From Brevundimonas vesicularis (GTDB lineage: Bacteria; Pseudomonadota; Alphaproteobacteria; Caulobacterales; Caulobacteraceae): a stretch of 64,000 bases of DNA. A model generated the notes under the pieces. The model saw only the letters and a list, made by a program, of their open reading frames with translations. It was not told the DNA's origin and searched no databases. The position numbers were made by a program, and so were the translations under genes. Below are positions 51,912-60,839 of the stretch, in pieces. The stretch spans positions 620,001 through 684,000 of the forward strand of contig NZ_JACHLJ010000002.1 in NCBI RefSeq assembly GCF_014204545.1, given 5' to 3'. Numbering within the stretch: the stretch's first letter is position 1; each line of letters opens with the position of its first letter.

Positions 51912-52071
51912 GGGATTTCACTCTTTGGAGAATAATTCGGCGTGACTGTTTTGCCGCATTGCAGCGCGTTCGTCACCTGCGACGACATGAACAGGGCGCG
52001 ATTCAGCCAATCGTCACCCCGTCGGCGCATTGTCACGGAACGATAGAGGCGATCGACGGATTGGAAGGTCC

Positions 52072-52785
52072 ATGCTGCGCACGCTGAAACGTCTTGTCAC
52101 CCACGTCTGCACGCCGGACGAGCTGGACATGATCGAGCACTATCCGACGCGCGCGGAAAAGCTGGCGGATCTGTGGGTCCACATCGTCGGCCTGATGCTG
52201 GCGGCGGTCGGCGGCATCATCCTGGCGGGTCTGGCCGGGGTCTATGCAGGGATCGGGGGCGTGATGGCCACTGCGATCTACGCCCTCTGCCTCGTCGGCA
52301 TGCTGACGGCCTCAACCATCTACAACTGGACCAACCCCTGCGCCGCGCGGCCCGTGCTGCGGCGACTGGACGAGGCGGCCATTTTCCTGATGATCGCCGG
52401 CAGCTACACCCCCTTCACCACCCAGCGGTTCGAGGGTCTGTGGGCCATCGGCTTCACCACCCTGATCTGGACCCTGGCCTTCCTCGGAGCCGGGGTGAAG
52501 CTGTTCGCGCCGCGCATCTCGGACAAGTTCTGGAGCGGCGTCTATGTCGTCTTCGGCTGGCTGGCGGTGGCGGCCCTGAAGCCGATGGTGGAGACGGTGC
52601 ATCCGATCGCCCTGGCCCTGCTGGTCATCGGCGGCCTGATCTATACCGCCGGCGTCTTTGTCTTCATCAGCCCGCGCGTGAAGTTCCGCCGCGCCATCTG
52701 GCACGGGTTCGTCGTTACCGGGGCGACAGTCCACTGGACGGCCGTGCTGGTCGGCGTCGTGCTTGCCCCGGCTATGGGTCACTGA
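52072..52785 (+). CDS. Hemolysin III family protein (PAQR/YqfA-type membrane protein)
   Basis: A 237-residue membrane protein of the hemolysin III/PAQR-like family with about seven membrane segments. Typical motifs are ADLWVHIVGL near the N-terminus, STIYNW, LRRLDEAAIFLMIAGSYTPFT and the C-terminal AIWHGFVVTGATVHWTAVL with the conserved H. In eukaryotes PAQR proteins are receptors or ceramidases. The bacterial role is mostly linked to membrane homeostasis. The start is the ATG at 52072 after an AAGG ribosome-binding site; the frame is open further upstream but not conserved. Confidence 0.9.
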   Translation: MLRTLKRLVTHVCTPDELDMIEHYPTRAEKLADLWVHIVGLMLAAVGGIILAGLAGVYAGIGGVMATAIYALCLVGMLTASTIYNWTNPCAARPVLRRLDEAAIFLMIAGSYTPFTTQRFEGLWAIGFTTLIWTLAFLGAGVKLFAPRISDKFWSGVYVVFGWLAVAALKPMVETVHPIALALLVIGGLIYTAGVFVFISPRVKFRRAIWHGFVVTGATVHWTAVLVGVVLAPAMGH

Positions 52786-52876
52786 TCGACCGTCCGTTCC
52801 CGGCGGTTTTGTCCCCCTCTGGCGCATCGCGTCGCAACGGAGGATAGTGACGCGTTGCAACATCGCGAGAACAAGC

Positions 52877-53506
52877 GTGGCTGACGAAAAGACCAAGGGT
52901 GGAAAGACCGGCGACAGTGCTCAGGTCGTTATCAAGAAGTATGCGAACCGCCGGCTCTACAACACGCGGACCAGCGCCTATGTGACGCTGGAAGACCTGG
53001 CGACCATGGTGCGCGAGGGGATGGAGTTCGTCGTCTATGACGCCAAGACCAACGACGACCTGACCCGCCAGATCCTGACCCAGATCATCTTCGAGGAAGA
53101 GAGCCGGGGCGAGGCCTTGCTGCCGGTTCAGTTCCTGCGCCAGCTGATCGGCTTCTACGGCGGTCAGATGCAGGGCGTCCTGCCCTCCTATCTGGAGATG
53201 TCGTTGGCCAACTTCGGTCGCCAGCAGGAGCAGTTCGCCAGTCAGATGGGGCGCGCCTTCGGAACCGGTGCAGGCGCGACCCTGATGGAGGACGCCGCGC
53301 GCGCCAATATGGCGATGTTCGAGCGCGCCATGCAGATGTTCCCGGCCTTCTCCTATCCCCGCGCCGAGCCGACCCCCGCCGCGTCCGATGACAAGGCAGA
53401 GCCGGCCCCGCCGCCCGAGGCGCCTGACGCCCTGGACGAAATGCGTCGCCAGATGGACGAGATGCGCCGTCAGATCGAGAAACTGGCGGGCGGCAAGGGC
53501 AAATGA
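52877..53506 (+). CDS. phaR: Polyhydroxyalkanoate synthesis repressor PhaR
   Basis: A 209-residue DNA- and PHA-binding regulator that represses phasin genes. The N-terminal PhaR DNA-binding domain has VIKKYANRRLYNTRTSAYVTLEDLATMVREGMEFVVYDAKTNDDLTRQILTQII and RQLIGFYGGQMQ. The C-terminal part is a helical phasin-like segment (FASQMGRAF, MFERAMQMF) ending in a charged coiled coil (EMRRQMDEMRRQIEKLAGG). The start is a GTG at 52877. A small basic gene is coupled downstream by a four-base overlap. Confidence 0.9.
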   Translation: MADEKTKGGKTGDSAQVVIKKYANRRLYNTRTSAYVTLEDLATMVREGMEFVVYDAKTNDDLTRQILTQIIFEEESRGEALLPVQFLRQLIGFYGGQMQGVLPSYLEMSLANFGRQQEQFASQMGRAFGTGAGATLMEDAARANMAMFERAMQMFPAFSYPRAEPTPAASDDKAEPAPPPEAPDALDEMRRQMDEMRRQIEKLAGGKGK

Positions 53507-53856
53507 CCGACCGGATCCAGGCCGTCGGTGGACCGGACCGGGTGGATCGCCGCGAAGGCGAACGCCGCGAGCGCGAGCGGCGCGCCCGATCCGCCTCGCG
53601 CGCCCTGGTCCCCCTCGATGCGCCTGAGATGATCGAGCCCCAACCGGCCCCGGCAAGAGCTGCCGCCCTGCCGACGCCCGAGCCCGGCGCCGCCGCCTTC
53701 GTCGCCCAGCAGATGGGCCAGAGCGGGCAGAAACGCGGCCTGCGCGGCGGCCCACCGGTGCTGGATGCTGCCCGCTCTGCCTACCTCGGAGCCGAATATT
53801 CGGGCGCGGCCGAGCGTCGTCCAAAAACGGGCAGGACCGCCAAGACCGACATCTGA
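53503..53856 (+). CDS. Hypothetical basic/Pro-Ala protein coupled to phaR
   Basis: A 117-residue predicted cytoplasmic protein. The N-terminus is strongly charged (DRIQAVGGPDRVDRREGERRERERRAR), a Pro/Ala-rich middle (about 45-75) follows, and the C-terminus has AAFVAQQMGQSGQKRGLRGGPP and an Arg-rich end. I do not recognise a family. Translational coupling (ATGA overlap with phaR) supports a real gene that works with PhaR or in the same condition. The region between this and the next gene (53857-54052) shows only a poor 25-codon open frame. Confidence 0.7.
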   Translation: MTDRIQAVGGPDRVDRREGERRERERRARSASRALVPLDAPEMIEPQPAPARAAALPTPEPGAAAFVAQQMGQSGQKRGLRGGPPVLDAARSAYLGAEYSGAAERRPKTGRTAKTDI

Positions 53857-54052
53857 GCTGACGCCGCTCGGGCGGCACGGGGTTTGCTGGGGGCGAGGCA
53901 GAACGCCCTTTGCCGGACCCGCCCATGCCCGCCGTCTTCGCCCTCGCCGCCAAAGCCTTCGACGTCGCCGTCGTCGCCCTGATCTTCACGGCTTTTTCTT
54001 AAGGCTATCGCGCTTCGCTACTTGAGCCCGTTCTTGGGGAGAGCCGTTCGGC

Positions 54053-54478
54053 TCACGCCCCGCCGAACTCGAAATCCTTGCGCGACGCGATGATGGTCAC
54101 GATGAACCCGGCCAGCACGTCCAGCAGGATCATGATCACGATCAGGAAGAAGGTCGAGGTCGCAAAGCCCGGCAGCAGCAGAAACTCCACCAGCACGCCG
54201 ATGAACAGGATCATCGACAGGGCGTGATTGATGATGGCGATCCGCTGGCTGGAGGTGGACTTCACCAGTTCGAAGAACAGCAGGATCAGGCCGAGGAACA
54301 GAATCAGGTCGCCGGACCCGATCGTCCATTGCGCGCCCGAAGTCATGGTGACGGAAAACAGCGGATCGCGCAGCAGCACGTCCGCCTGCACCATCCCCGC
54401 CCCGCTCGGCGCGCCGAATAGCACCACGATATTGTAGAGCACCACCGGGATCAGCAGCAGCGGAATGGCGAGCAGCAT
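54053..54478 (-). CDS. Small hypothetical membrane protein
   Basis: A 141-residue protein with four predicted membrane segments (LLAIPLLLIPVVLYNIVVLFG; LILFLGLILLFFELVKS; ALSMILFIGVLVEFLLLPGF; TFFLIVIMILLDVLAGFIVTII) and a short acidic, Gly-rich end (DFEFGGA). I do not recognise a named family. The start is the ATG at 54478, preceded by a GAGGA ribosome-binding site; a longer frame exists to 54505. It is alone on its strand. Confidence 0.75.
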   Translation of the reverse strand: MLLAIPLLLIPVVLYNIVVLFGAPSGAGMVQADVLLRDPLFSVTMTSGAQWTIGSGDLILFLGLILLFFELVKSTSSQRIAIINHALSMILFIGVLVEFLLLPGFATSTFFLIVIMILLDVLAGFIVTIIASRKDFEFGGA

Positions 54479-54561
54479 GGACGGTCCTCTTCGCAGCCGG
54501 TCCAACGGCTACGCCTGTTCACCCTGATTTAGCGCCGTTTGCGATACGCCGCCACAAAGGT

Positions 54562-55476
54562 TCAGCTCTTGGGAAATCCGCCTGCCCGGCTGAGCGCCGA
54601 CGGCGCCGGCCGGCCGATGGCTTCGCCGATCCAGCGCGCCGTCGCGATCAGGGCGTCCAGGTCATAGCCGGTCTCGAACCCGGCCCGCGCCAGCATATAG
54701 ACCAGGTCCTCGGTGGCGATGTTTCCCGTGGCGCCCGGCGCAAACGGACAGCCGCCGATGCCCCCGACCGAGGCGTCCAGCACGTCGATCCCGGCCTCGA
54801 CGCCCGCATAGGCGTTGGCCAGGCCGGTGTTGCGGGTGTCGTGGAAATGCAGGCGTAGGGTCGCATTCGGCGCGGCCGCCCTGGCCGCCTCGACTTTGCG
54901 CGTCACCGCCCAAGGATCGCCGGCGCCGATGGTGTCGGCCAGCCCGATCTCGCCGACGCCCATCTCGGCGATGGCGCCGACCATGTCCGCGACCTGATCG
55001 ACCGACACCTCGCCGTCGAACGGACAGCCCCAGACGCAGGAGATCATGGCCGACAGCGACGGCGCGCCCTCGCTGGCCTCGGCGTTGTGGCGGCGGGCGA
55101 CGATCTCGCCCAGCATGGCCAGTTGATCCTTCACCGCCAGGCCCTGGTTCTTCAGGCCGAAACCGTCGGTGGCGGCGACCGAGACATTGACCTCGTCCAC
55201 CCCGGTCGCCAGCGCCCGGTCATAGCCCTTGCCGTTCAACACGAGGCCGATACGGCTGCGCCCCGCTTCATGCGGCAGGGCGGCCATGACCTCCTCGGCG
55301 CCGGCCATCTGCGGCACGTATTTGGGATGGACGAAGGAGACGGCCTCGATCCGTTTCGCCCCCGCCTGCTCGAGCCGCCGCACCAGATCGGCGCGGACCG
55401 CGGGCTCAAGCACAGCCTTTTCGTTCTGCAAGCCATCGCGCGGCCCGACTTCGACGATCTGGATGAAGCGGCCCAT
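54562..55476 (-). CDS. Hydroxymethylglutaryl-CoA lyase
   Basis: Cleaves HMG-CoA to acetoacetate and acetyl-CoA (leucine degradation). It has 304 residues. DRE-TIM-type aldolase features are EVGPRDGLQNE (residues 8-18), SFVHPKYVPQMAG, the CVWGCPFDGEV segment and LHFHDTRNTGLANAY (metal-binding HxH), then GIGGCPFAPGATGNIATEDL near the C-terminus with the catalytic Cys. I start at the ATG at 55476 (GGGAGG ribosome-binding site). That position overlaps the upstream glycosyltransferase stop, so the two are translationally linked although their functions are unrelated. No other leucine-degradation gene is near. Confidence 0.92.
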   Translation of the reverse strand: MGRFIQIVEVGPRDGLQNEKAVLEPAVRADLVRRLEQAGAKRIEAVSFVHPKYVPQMAGAEEVMAALPHEAGRSRIGLVLNGKGYDRALATGVDEVNVSVAATDGFGLKNQGLAVKDQLAMLGEIVARRHNAEASEGAPSLSAMISCVWGCPFDGEVSVDQVADMVGAIAEMGVGEIGLADTIGAGDPWAVTRKVEAARAAAPNATLRLHFHDTRNTGLANAYAGVEAGIDVLDASVGGIGGCPFAPGATGNIATEDLVYMLARAGFETGYDLDALIATARWIGEAIGRPAPSALSRAGGFPKS

Positions 55477-57164
55477 CACTCGCCTCCCGCAGCGGCGGCG
55501 CCATTCCCGTTTCGGGGCGGCGGCGCATAGATGGTCAGGCTGACCGGATCGCCCGCCGAATAGTTGTAGCCGTTGACCGTCCCGACCGCGCGACCGGACA
55601 CGCCCAGACGCGCGGCGGCCGCACGGAAGGCGTCGGCGTCACGTCCTTCGACGATGGCGGGCCGCCCCTCGGCCAAGGCCTCGGCCGCGCCTTGGGCGTC
55701 GGTCAGGTCGGTGTCGCGCCCGGTCAGGAAGACGAAGCTGGGTTCATGGAAGCCGGTGATCGCCACCGGCCCCGGCGTGCGCCCCTGACGCGGATGCAGA
55801 TCCGCCGCCTCCAGCGCCTTTTCCAGCTGGGGCGCGATGGCCAGAGGCCGCAGCTGGCGGATCGTGCCCGACAGGGCCGCGTGCGCCACGACCCCGAACG
55901 CCAGCGAGGCGACCAGGGCCGCGACCGGCGCCCGGTTCAGCAACAGGAAGCCCCCCATCGCCCCCGCCGCCAGCGCCATGACCACCGTCAACGCCGCCCA
56001 GGTCTGGGCCGTCGAGGTGCCATAGACGGTCAAGCCATAGACGGTGATGCCGATGATCAGCAGAGCCGCGAACGCGCCCAGCGCCGCGCCGGTGATGCGC
56101 GAGACCTTGCCGATGGGCTGGGCCAGGGCGGCGGCCGCCAACAGGGCCAGCGCCCCGAAGGTCGGCAGGGTGTAGTGCCACAGCTTGGTCGGGGCCAGTT
56201 CGAACATCAGCCAGCCCGGGACCAGCCAGCAGACCAGGAACCGGATCGCCGGCTCGGCGCGTCGGCTCCAGCCCGTCGAGACGGCGGCGGGCAACAACAG
56301 GGTCGAAGGGAAGAACAGCAGGGGCGCCAGCAGCAGATACATGCCGGGGAAGCCCGAATGGCTCTCATGCGCACCGGCAATCTTGGGCGCCAAATCGCCG
56401 CCGATGGCCTCGCGCCAAAAACCGCCGTCGGTGGCGATGGTGATGGCGATGGCCCATGGTCCGACCATTAGTGCGACCAGCGGCAGCCCCCAACCCCAGC
56501 CGAGGCGATACAGCCATTTGACGTTCCGATCCCAGATCGACAGGGCGATGATGGCCAGGGCCACGACCAGAAACCCGATCGGTCCCTTGATCAGGATCGA
56601 CAGACCGATGCCGATCCAGAACAGCAGCTTGTGCGGCCGGATCGGTCGTTCGCCGGCCTTCGTCGCCATATAGATGCGCGCCAGCGCCGCCATGGCCAGG
56701 GTCGTCGCCCCGCACAGCATGGCGTCGGTCTTGGCGATACCCGCCTCGGTCGACAGCAGGAAGGTCGCCCCCATGATGGCCCCGCCGAAGAAGCCGACCC
56801 GACTGCCCAGCATGGCCGAGCCCGCCCAGGCGACGGCCCAGGCCGCCAGCATGGCGCCCAGCAGGGAGGGGATGCGATAGGGCGCGATTTCACGGTCCTC
56901 GACATCCGAGGTCAGGCCCACGGCGATCGCCTGCATCCAGTAGATGCCGACCGGCTTCTTCCAGCGCGGCTCGTCCTGATAGCGGATGTCGACATAGTCG
57001 CCGCTTTCCAGCATCTGGGACGTGGCCTGGGCGAACCGGCTTTCGTCGCGATCCAGCGGCGGCAGCAGCAGCAGGCCCGGCAGGCCGGCGATCAGCGTCA
57101 GCAGGGCCGCGAGAACCGGCCCGCGCCAGCCGGCAATGCGGCCATCCAGATCGAAAGTCTTCAT
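55476..57164 (-). CDS. Glycosyltransferase family 39 (ArnT-like) membrane protein
   Basis: A 562-residue polytopic protein with about 12 membrane segments. It has the GT39/ArnT signature PPLDRDESRFAQATSQMLESGDYVDIRYQDEPRWKKPVGIYW in the first periplasmic loop (residues 35-77), with the Asp-Glu catalytic pair and the Lys-Lys-Pro motif, and a soluble C-terminal domain (FVFLTGRDTDLTDAQGAAEALAEG). Such enzymes transfer sugars from polyprenyl-phosphate donors to lipid A or proteins. The divergent GT2 gene 76 bases away would make the polyprenyl-phosphate sugar donor, a common pairing. Acceptor unknown. Confidence 0.9.
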   Translation of the reverse strand: MKTFDLDGRIAGWRGPVLAALLTLIAGLPGLLLLPPLDRDESRFAQATSQMLESGDYVDIRYQDEPRWKKPVGIYWMQAIAVGLTSDVEDREIAPYRIPSLLGAMLAAWAVAWAGSAMLGSRVGFFGGAIMGATFLLSTEAGIAKTDAMLCGATTLAMAALARIYMATKAGERPIRPHKLLFWIGIGLSILIKGPIGFLVVALAIIALSIWDRNVKWLYRLGWGWGLPLVALMVGPWAIAITIATDGGFWREAIGGDLAPKIAGAHESHSGFPGMYLLLAPLLFFPSTLLLPAAVSTGWSRRAEPAIRFLVCWLVPGWLMFELAPTKLWHYTLPTFGALALLAAAALAQPIGKVSRITGAALGAFAALLIIGITVYGLTVYGTSTAQTWAALTVVMALAAGAMGGFLLLNRAPVAALVASLAFGVVAHAALSGTIRQLRPLAIAPQLEKALEAADLHPRQGRTPGPVAITGFHEPSFVFLTGRDTDLTDAQGAAEALAEGRPAIVEGRDADAFRAAAARLGVSGRAVGTVNGYNYSAGDPVSLTIYAPPPRNGNGAAAAGGE

Positions 57165-57240
57165 TCCAGACTCCTTACACGGCGACCACGCCTGCGTCAG
57201 CCGTCTCCCCTAAGCTCTCGTTATCCTCTATGGAGCGCCG

Positions 57241-57969
57241 ATGACCGTCGAAACGCCCGAAATCTCCGTCGTCGTTCCCGTCCATGACGAGGCGGGCGCC
57301 GCCGTGCCCCTGGCGCGCGAGATCGCCGCCGCCTTCGCCGGCCGTTCGTACGAGATGATCTTCGTGGACGATGCGTCCAAGGATGCGACCTTGGCCGAGC
57401 TGAAGGCCGCCATGGCCGAACTGCCGGCGCTGCGCGTGCTGGCCCACGGGACCAATGCGGGCCAGAGCCGGGCGGTTCGCACCGGCGTTCTGGCCGCGCG
57501 CGCGCCGGTCGTGGTGACGATGGACGGCGACGGCCAGAACCCGCCGGCCGATGCGCCCCGCCTGGTCGATGCGCTTCTGTCCGCCCCCGGCGACGTGGGC
57601 CTGGTCGGCGGCCGTCGCGCCAAACGCCAGGACACCGAGGCCAAGCGCCAGGCCTCGATCTGGGCCAACCGCATCCGACGCAAACTGCTCGGCGACGACG
57701 CCGACGACACCGGCTGCGGGTTGAAGGCCTTCCGCCGCGACGTCTTCCTGCGCCTGCCCTACTTCGATCACATCCACCGCTACCTGCCGGCCCTGATGAT
57801 CCGCGAAGGGTTCAAGAACCAGTACCTCGACGTGGACCACCGCCACCGCGAGGTCGGCCGCTCGAAATACACCAACTGGGGCCGCCTGCGGGCGTCGGTC
57901 TCGGACCTCTTGGGCGTCATGTGGCTGAAGACGCGGTCCCGTAAGCCAGGCGCGATTTCGGAATTCTGA
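57241..57969 (+). CDS. Glycosyltransferase family 2 (polyprenyl-phosphate sugar synthase-like)
   Basis: A 242-residue cytoplasmic GT2 enzyme. The GT-A core includes ISVVVPVHDEAGA at the N-terminus, EMIFVDDASKDAT and TMDGDGQNPP (metal and nucleotide-sugar binding), DTGCGLKAFRRDVFL and FKNQYLDVDHRHREVGRSKY. This matches DPM1/ArnC-like enzymes that load a sugar on undecaprenyl phosphate. It lacks the C-terminal membrane segments of ArnC. It pairs with the divergent GT39 gene. Confidence 0.9.
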   Translation: MTVETPEISVVVPVHDEAGAAVPLAREIAAAFAGRSYEMIFVDDASKDATLAELKAAMAELPALRVLAHGTNAGQSRAVRTGVLAARAPVVVTMDGDGQNPPADAPRLVDALLSAPGDVGLVGGRRAKRQDTEAKRQASIWANRIRRKLLGDDADDTGCGLKAFRRDVFLRLPYFDHIHRYLPALMIREGFKNQYLDVDHRHREVGRSKYTNWGRLRASVSDLLGVMWLKTRSRKPGAISEF

Positions 57970-58011
57970 AACAGCCATACCCTCCCCGCTTCGCAGAGAG
58001 GATAGGCAAAC

Positions 58012-58042
58012 AAAAAGGGCGGGACCTTGCGGTCCCGCCCTT
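58012..58042 (-). terminator. Terminator after groEL
   Basis: Arms AAGGGCGGGACC (58015-58026) and GGTCCCGCCCTT (58031-58042), 12 bp with a TTGC loop, followed on the minus strand by a run of T (58016-58012 region). It lies 29 bases past the groEL stop and may also work for the convergent GT2 gene. Confidence 0.85.
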
Positions 58043-58070
58043 CTGCATTTCAGCGTGGGTTAGCTTGGAC

Positions 58071-59732
<1,662 letters not shown>

Positions 59733-59771
59733 CTATATGAATTGGATTGAAGAACGTCGGACGTCGGGTGC

Positions 59772-60059
59772 TTAGGACAGCACGCCCAGGACGTCGGATT
59801 CCTTCATGATGATCAGGTCTTCGCCGTCGATCTTCACTTCCGTGCCCGACCACTTGCCGAACAGGATGCGGTCGCCGGCCTTCAGCTCAAGAGCATTGAC
59901 CTTGCCGGTGTCGTCGCGGGCGCCAGGGCCGACGGAGACGACTTCGCCTTCCTGCGGCTTTTCCTTGGCGGTGTCGGGGATGATGATGCCACCCTTGGTC
60001 TTGGATTCTTCTTCAACGCGCTTGACCAGCACGCGGTCGCCGAGCGGACGGAACGCCAT
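59772..60059 (-). CDS. groES: Co-chaperonin GroES
   Basis: The seven-fold lid of GroEL. It has 95 residues. [18 protein letters not shown] at the N-terminus, the mobile loop [17 protein letters not shown] and the roof and base regions [33 protein letters not shown]. First gene of the groESL operon, with a TTGAC/CTAACT promoter and a CIRCE element upstream. Confidence 0.98.
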   Translation of the reverse strand: MAFRPLGDRVLVKRVEEESKTKGGIIIPDTAKEKPQEGEVVSVGPGARDDTGKVNALELKAGDRILFGKWSGTEVKIDGEDLIIMKESDVLGVLS

Positions 60060-60132
60060 CGGACTTCTCCCTGTAAAACCCCCGGATCGGGGCGTTTTTG
60101 AAACGGTGTGCGGCGCTCTCGCGATCGCCGTT

Positions 60133-60159
60133 TTGGCAGCCGACCGGCGAGAGTGCTAA
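60133..60159 (-). promoter_or_regulatory. CIRCE element (HrcA operator) with degenerate arm
   Basis: The right arm GAGTGCTAA (60151-60159) is perfect; nine bases earlier the left arm is TTGGCAGCC (60133-60141), 6 of 9 matches to TTAGCACTC. Spacing is exactly nine. It lies just downstream of the candidate groES -10 and probably binds HrcA. The decay of one arm is real in this sequence. Confidence 0.75.
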
Positions 60160-60169
60160 CGCGAGCGGG

Positions 60170-60198
60170 AGTTAGGCAGAGGTGGCGTGACCGTCAAG
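60170..60198 (-). promoter_or_regulatory. Candidate groESL promoter
   Basis: Minus-strand CTTGAC (60198-60193) as -35, a 17-base spacer and CTAACT (60175-60170) as -10, just upstream of CIRCE. The start of transcription would fall near 60163. It could serve sigma-70, and the CTTG core fits heat-shock sigma-32 -35 elements too. Confidence 0.6.
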
Positions 60199-60357
60199 CG
60201 GCGCCGCCCGTCCGCCGCGCGAATTCTCTGTGACAAATGAACCGAAAATGAATGCCGGCCTCCGGGGTCGTTCAAACTGAGAGCGATAAAAGGGACTCAA
60301 CGCTGGATGCCTTCCCGCCCCGGAAACGCAGATCGGCAAGCCAAGAAGGAGACCAAA

Positions 60358-60780
60358 ATGTCCAAGCTGCTGAAGATCACTGCGGTCGCCGCCGCTCCCG
60401 TCGTGGCCCTGAGCCTGATGGCCGCTCCGGCTTCCGCCCAATCGCGCGATCGCGACAACACCGGCCGTAACGCCCTGATCGGCGCCGCCGTGGGCGGTCT
60501 GGCCGGCGCCATCTATGGCAACGGCGACGGCAGCTACATCGCGGGCGGTGCGCTTGCCGGTGCGGCGCTGGGCGCGGTGGCCTCCAACCGCGGCTCGGGC
60601 TGCGAATATTATCGCGGCGGCCAATGCTACCGTAACCAAGGCCATTGGGAGCGCGAGCACGGCATCGACCGCAGCCGCTCGGGCTACGACTACCGCTACG
60701 ACGGCCGCCGTTACGACTCGCGCTATGACCGCCGCGACTATCGCAACAATCGCGACTACCGCTACGACCGCCGCTGGTAA
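60358..60780 (+). CDS. Exported glycine-zipper protein with Arg/Tyr/Asp-rich tail
   Basis: A 140-residue protein with a signal peptide (LLKITAVAAAPVVALSLMAAPASA) and a glycine-zipper segment (NALIGAAVGGLAGAIYGNGDGS, IAGGALAGAALGAVA, about residues 39-78). A CEYYRGGQCYRNQGHWEREH region follows. The last 35 residues are almost all Arg, Tyr and Asp (RYDGRRYDSRYDRRDYRN, with RYDRR motifs). Glycine zippers insert in membranes, as in the 17-kDa surface antigen family, but the tail is distinctive. Function unknown. The start is the ATG at 60358 (AAGGAG upstream). It lies divergent from groESL in a 298-base gap that also holds CIRCE. Confidence 0.8.
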   Translation: MSKLLKITAVAAAPVVALSLMAAPASAQSRDRDNTGRNALIGAAVGGLAGAIYGNGDGSYIAGGALAGAALGAVASNRGSGCEYYRGGQCYRNQGHWEREHGIDRSRSGYDYRYDGRRYDSRYDRRDYRNNRDYRYDRRW

Positions 60781-60804
60781 GCGTTTGATAGTTTAGATGA
60801 CTGG

Positions 60805-60836
60805 AAGGGTCCGTCCGGCAAGGACGGGCCCTTTTC
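60805..60836 (+). terminator. Terminator between the glycine-zipper gene and pgi
   Basis: AAGGGTCCGTCC (60805-60816) pairs with GGACGGGCCCTT (60822-60833) with one T-G wobble, followed by TT and C. It lies between convergent genes and probably serves both. Confidence 0.75.
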
Positions 60837-60839
60837 GCG

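Noticed and set aside
52040..52064. GGAAC upstream of the hemolysin III gene as a further EcfG promoter
   Set aside because: The position 16 bases on reads GGAT and not CGTT; only the -35 half matches.
53925..54002. A 25-codon hydrophobic open frame starting MPAVFALAAKAFDV
   Set aside because: No ribosome-binding site of quality and too short to support without conservation. It could be chance in Ala-rich GC-rich sequence.
57979..58007. CCTCCCC and GAGAGG stretches similar to the galU-fabI element
   Set aside because: Only a few bases match and the arms do not pair over a useful length, so it is not a second copy.
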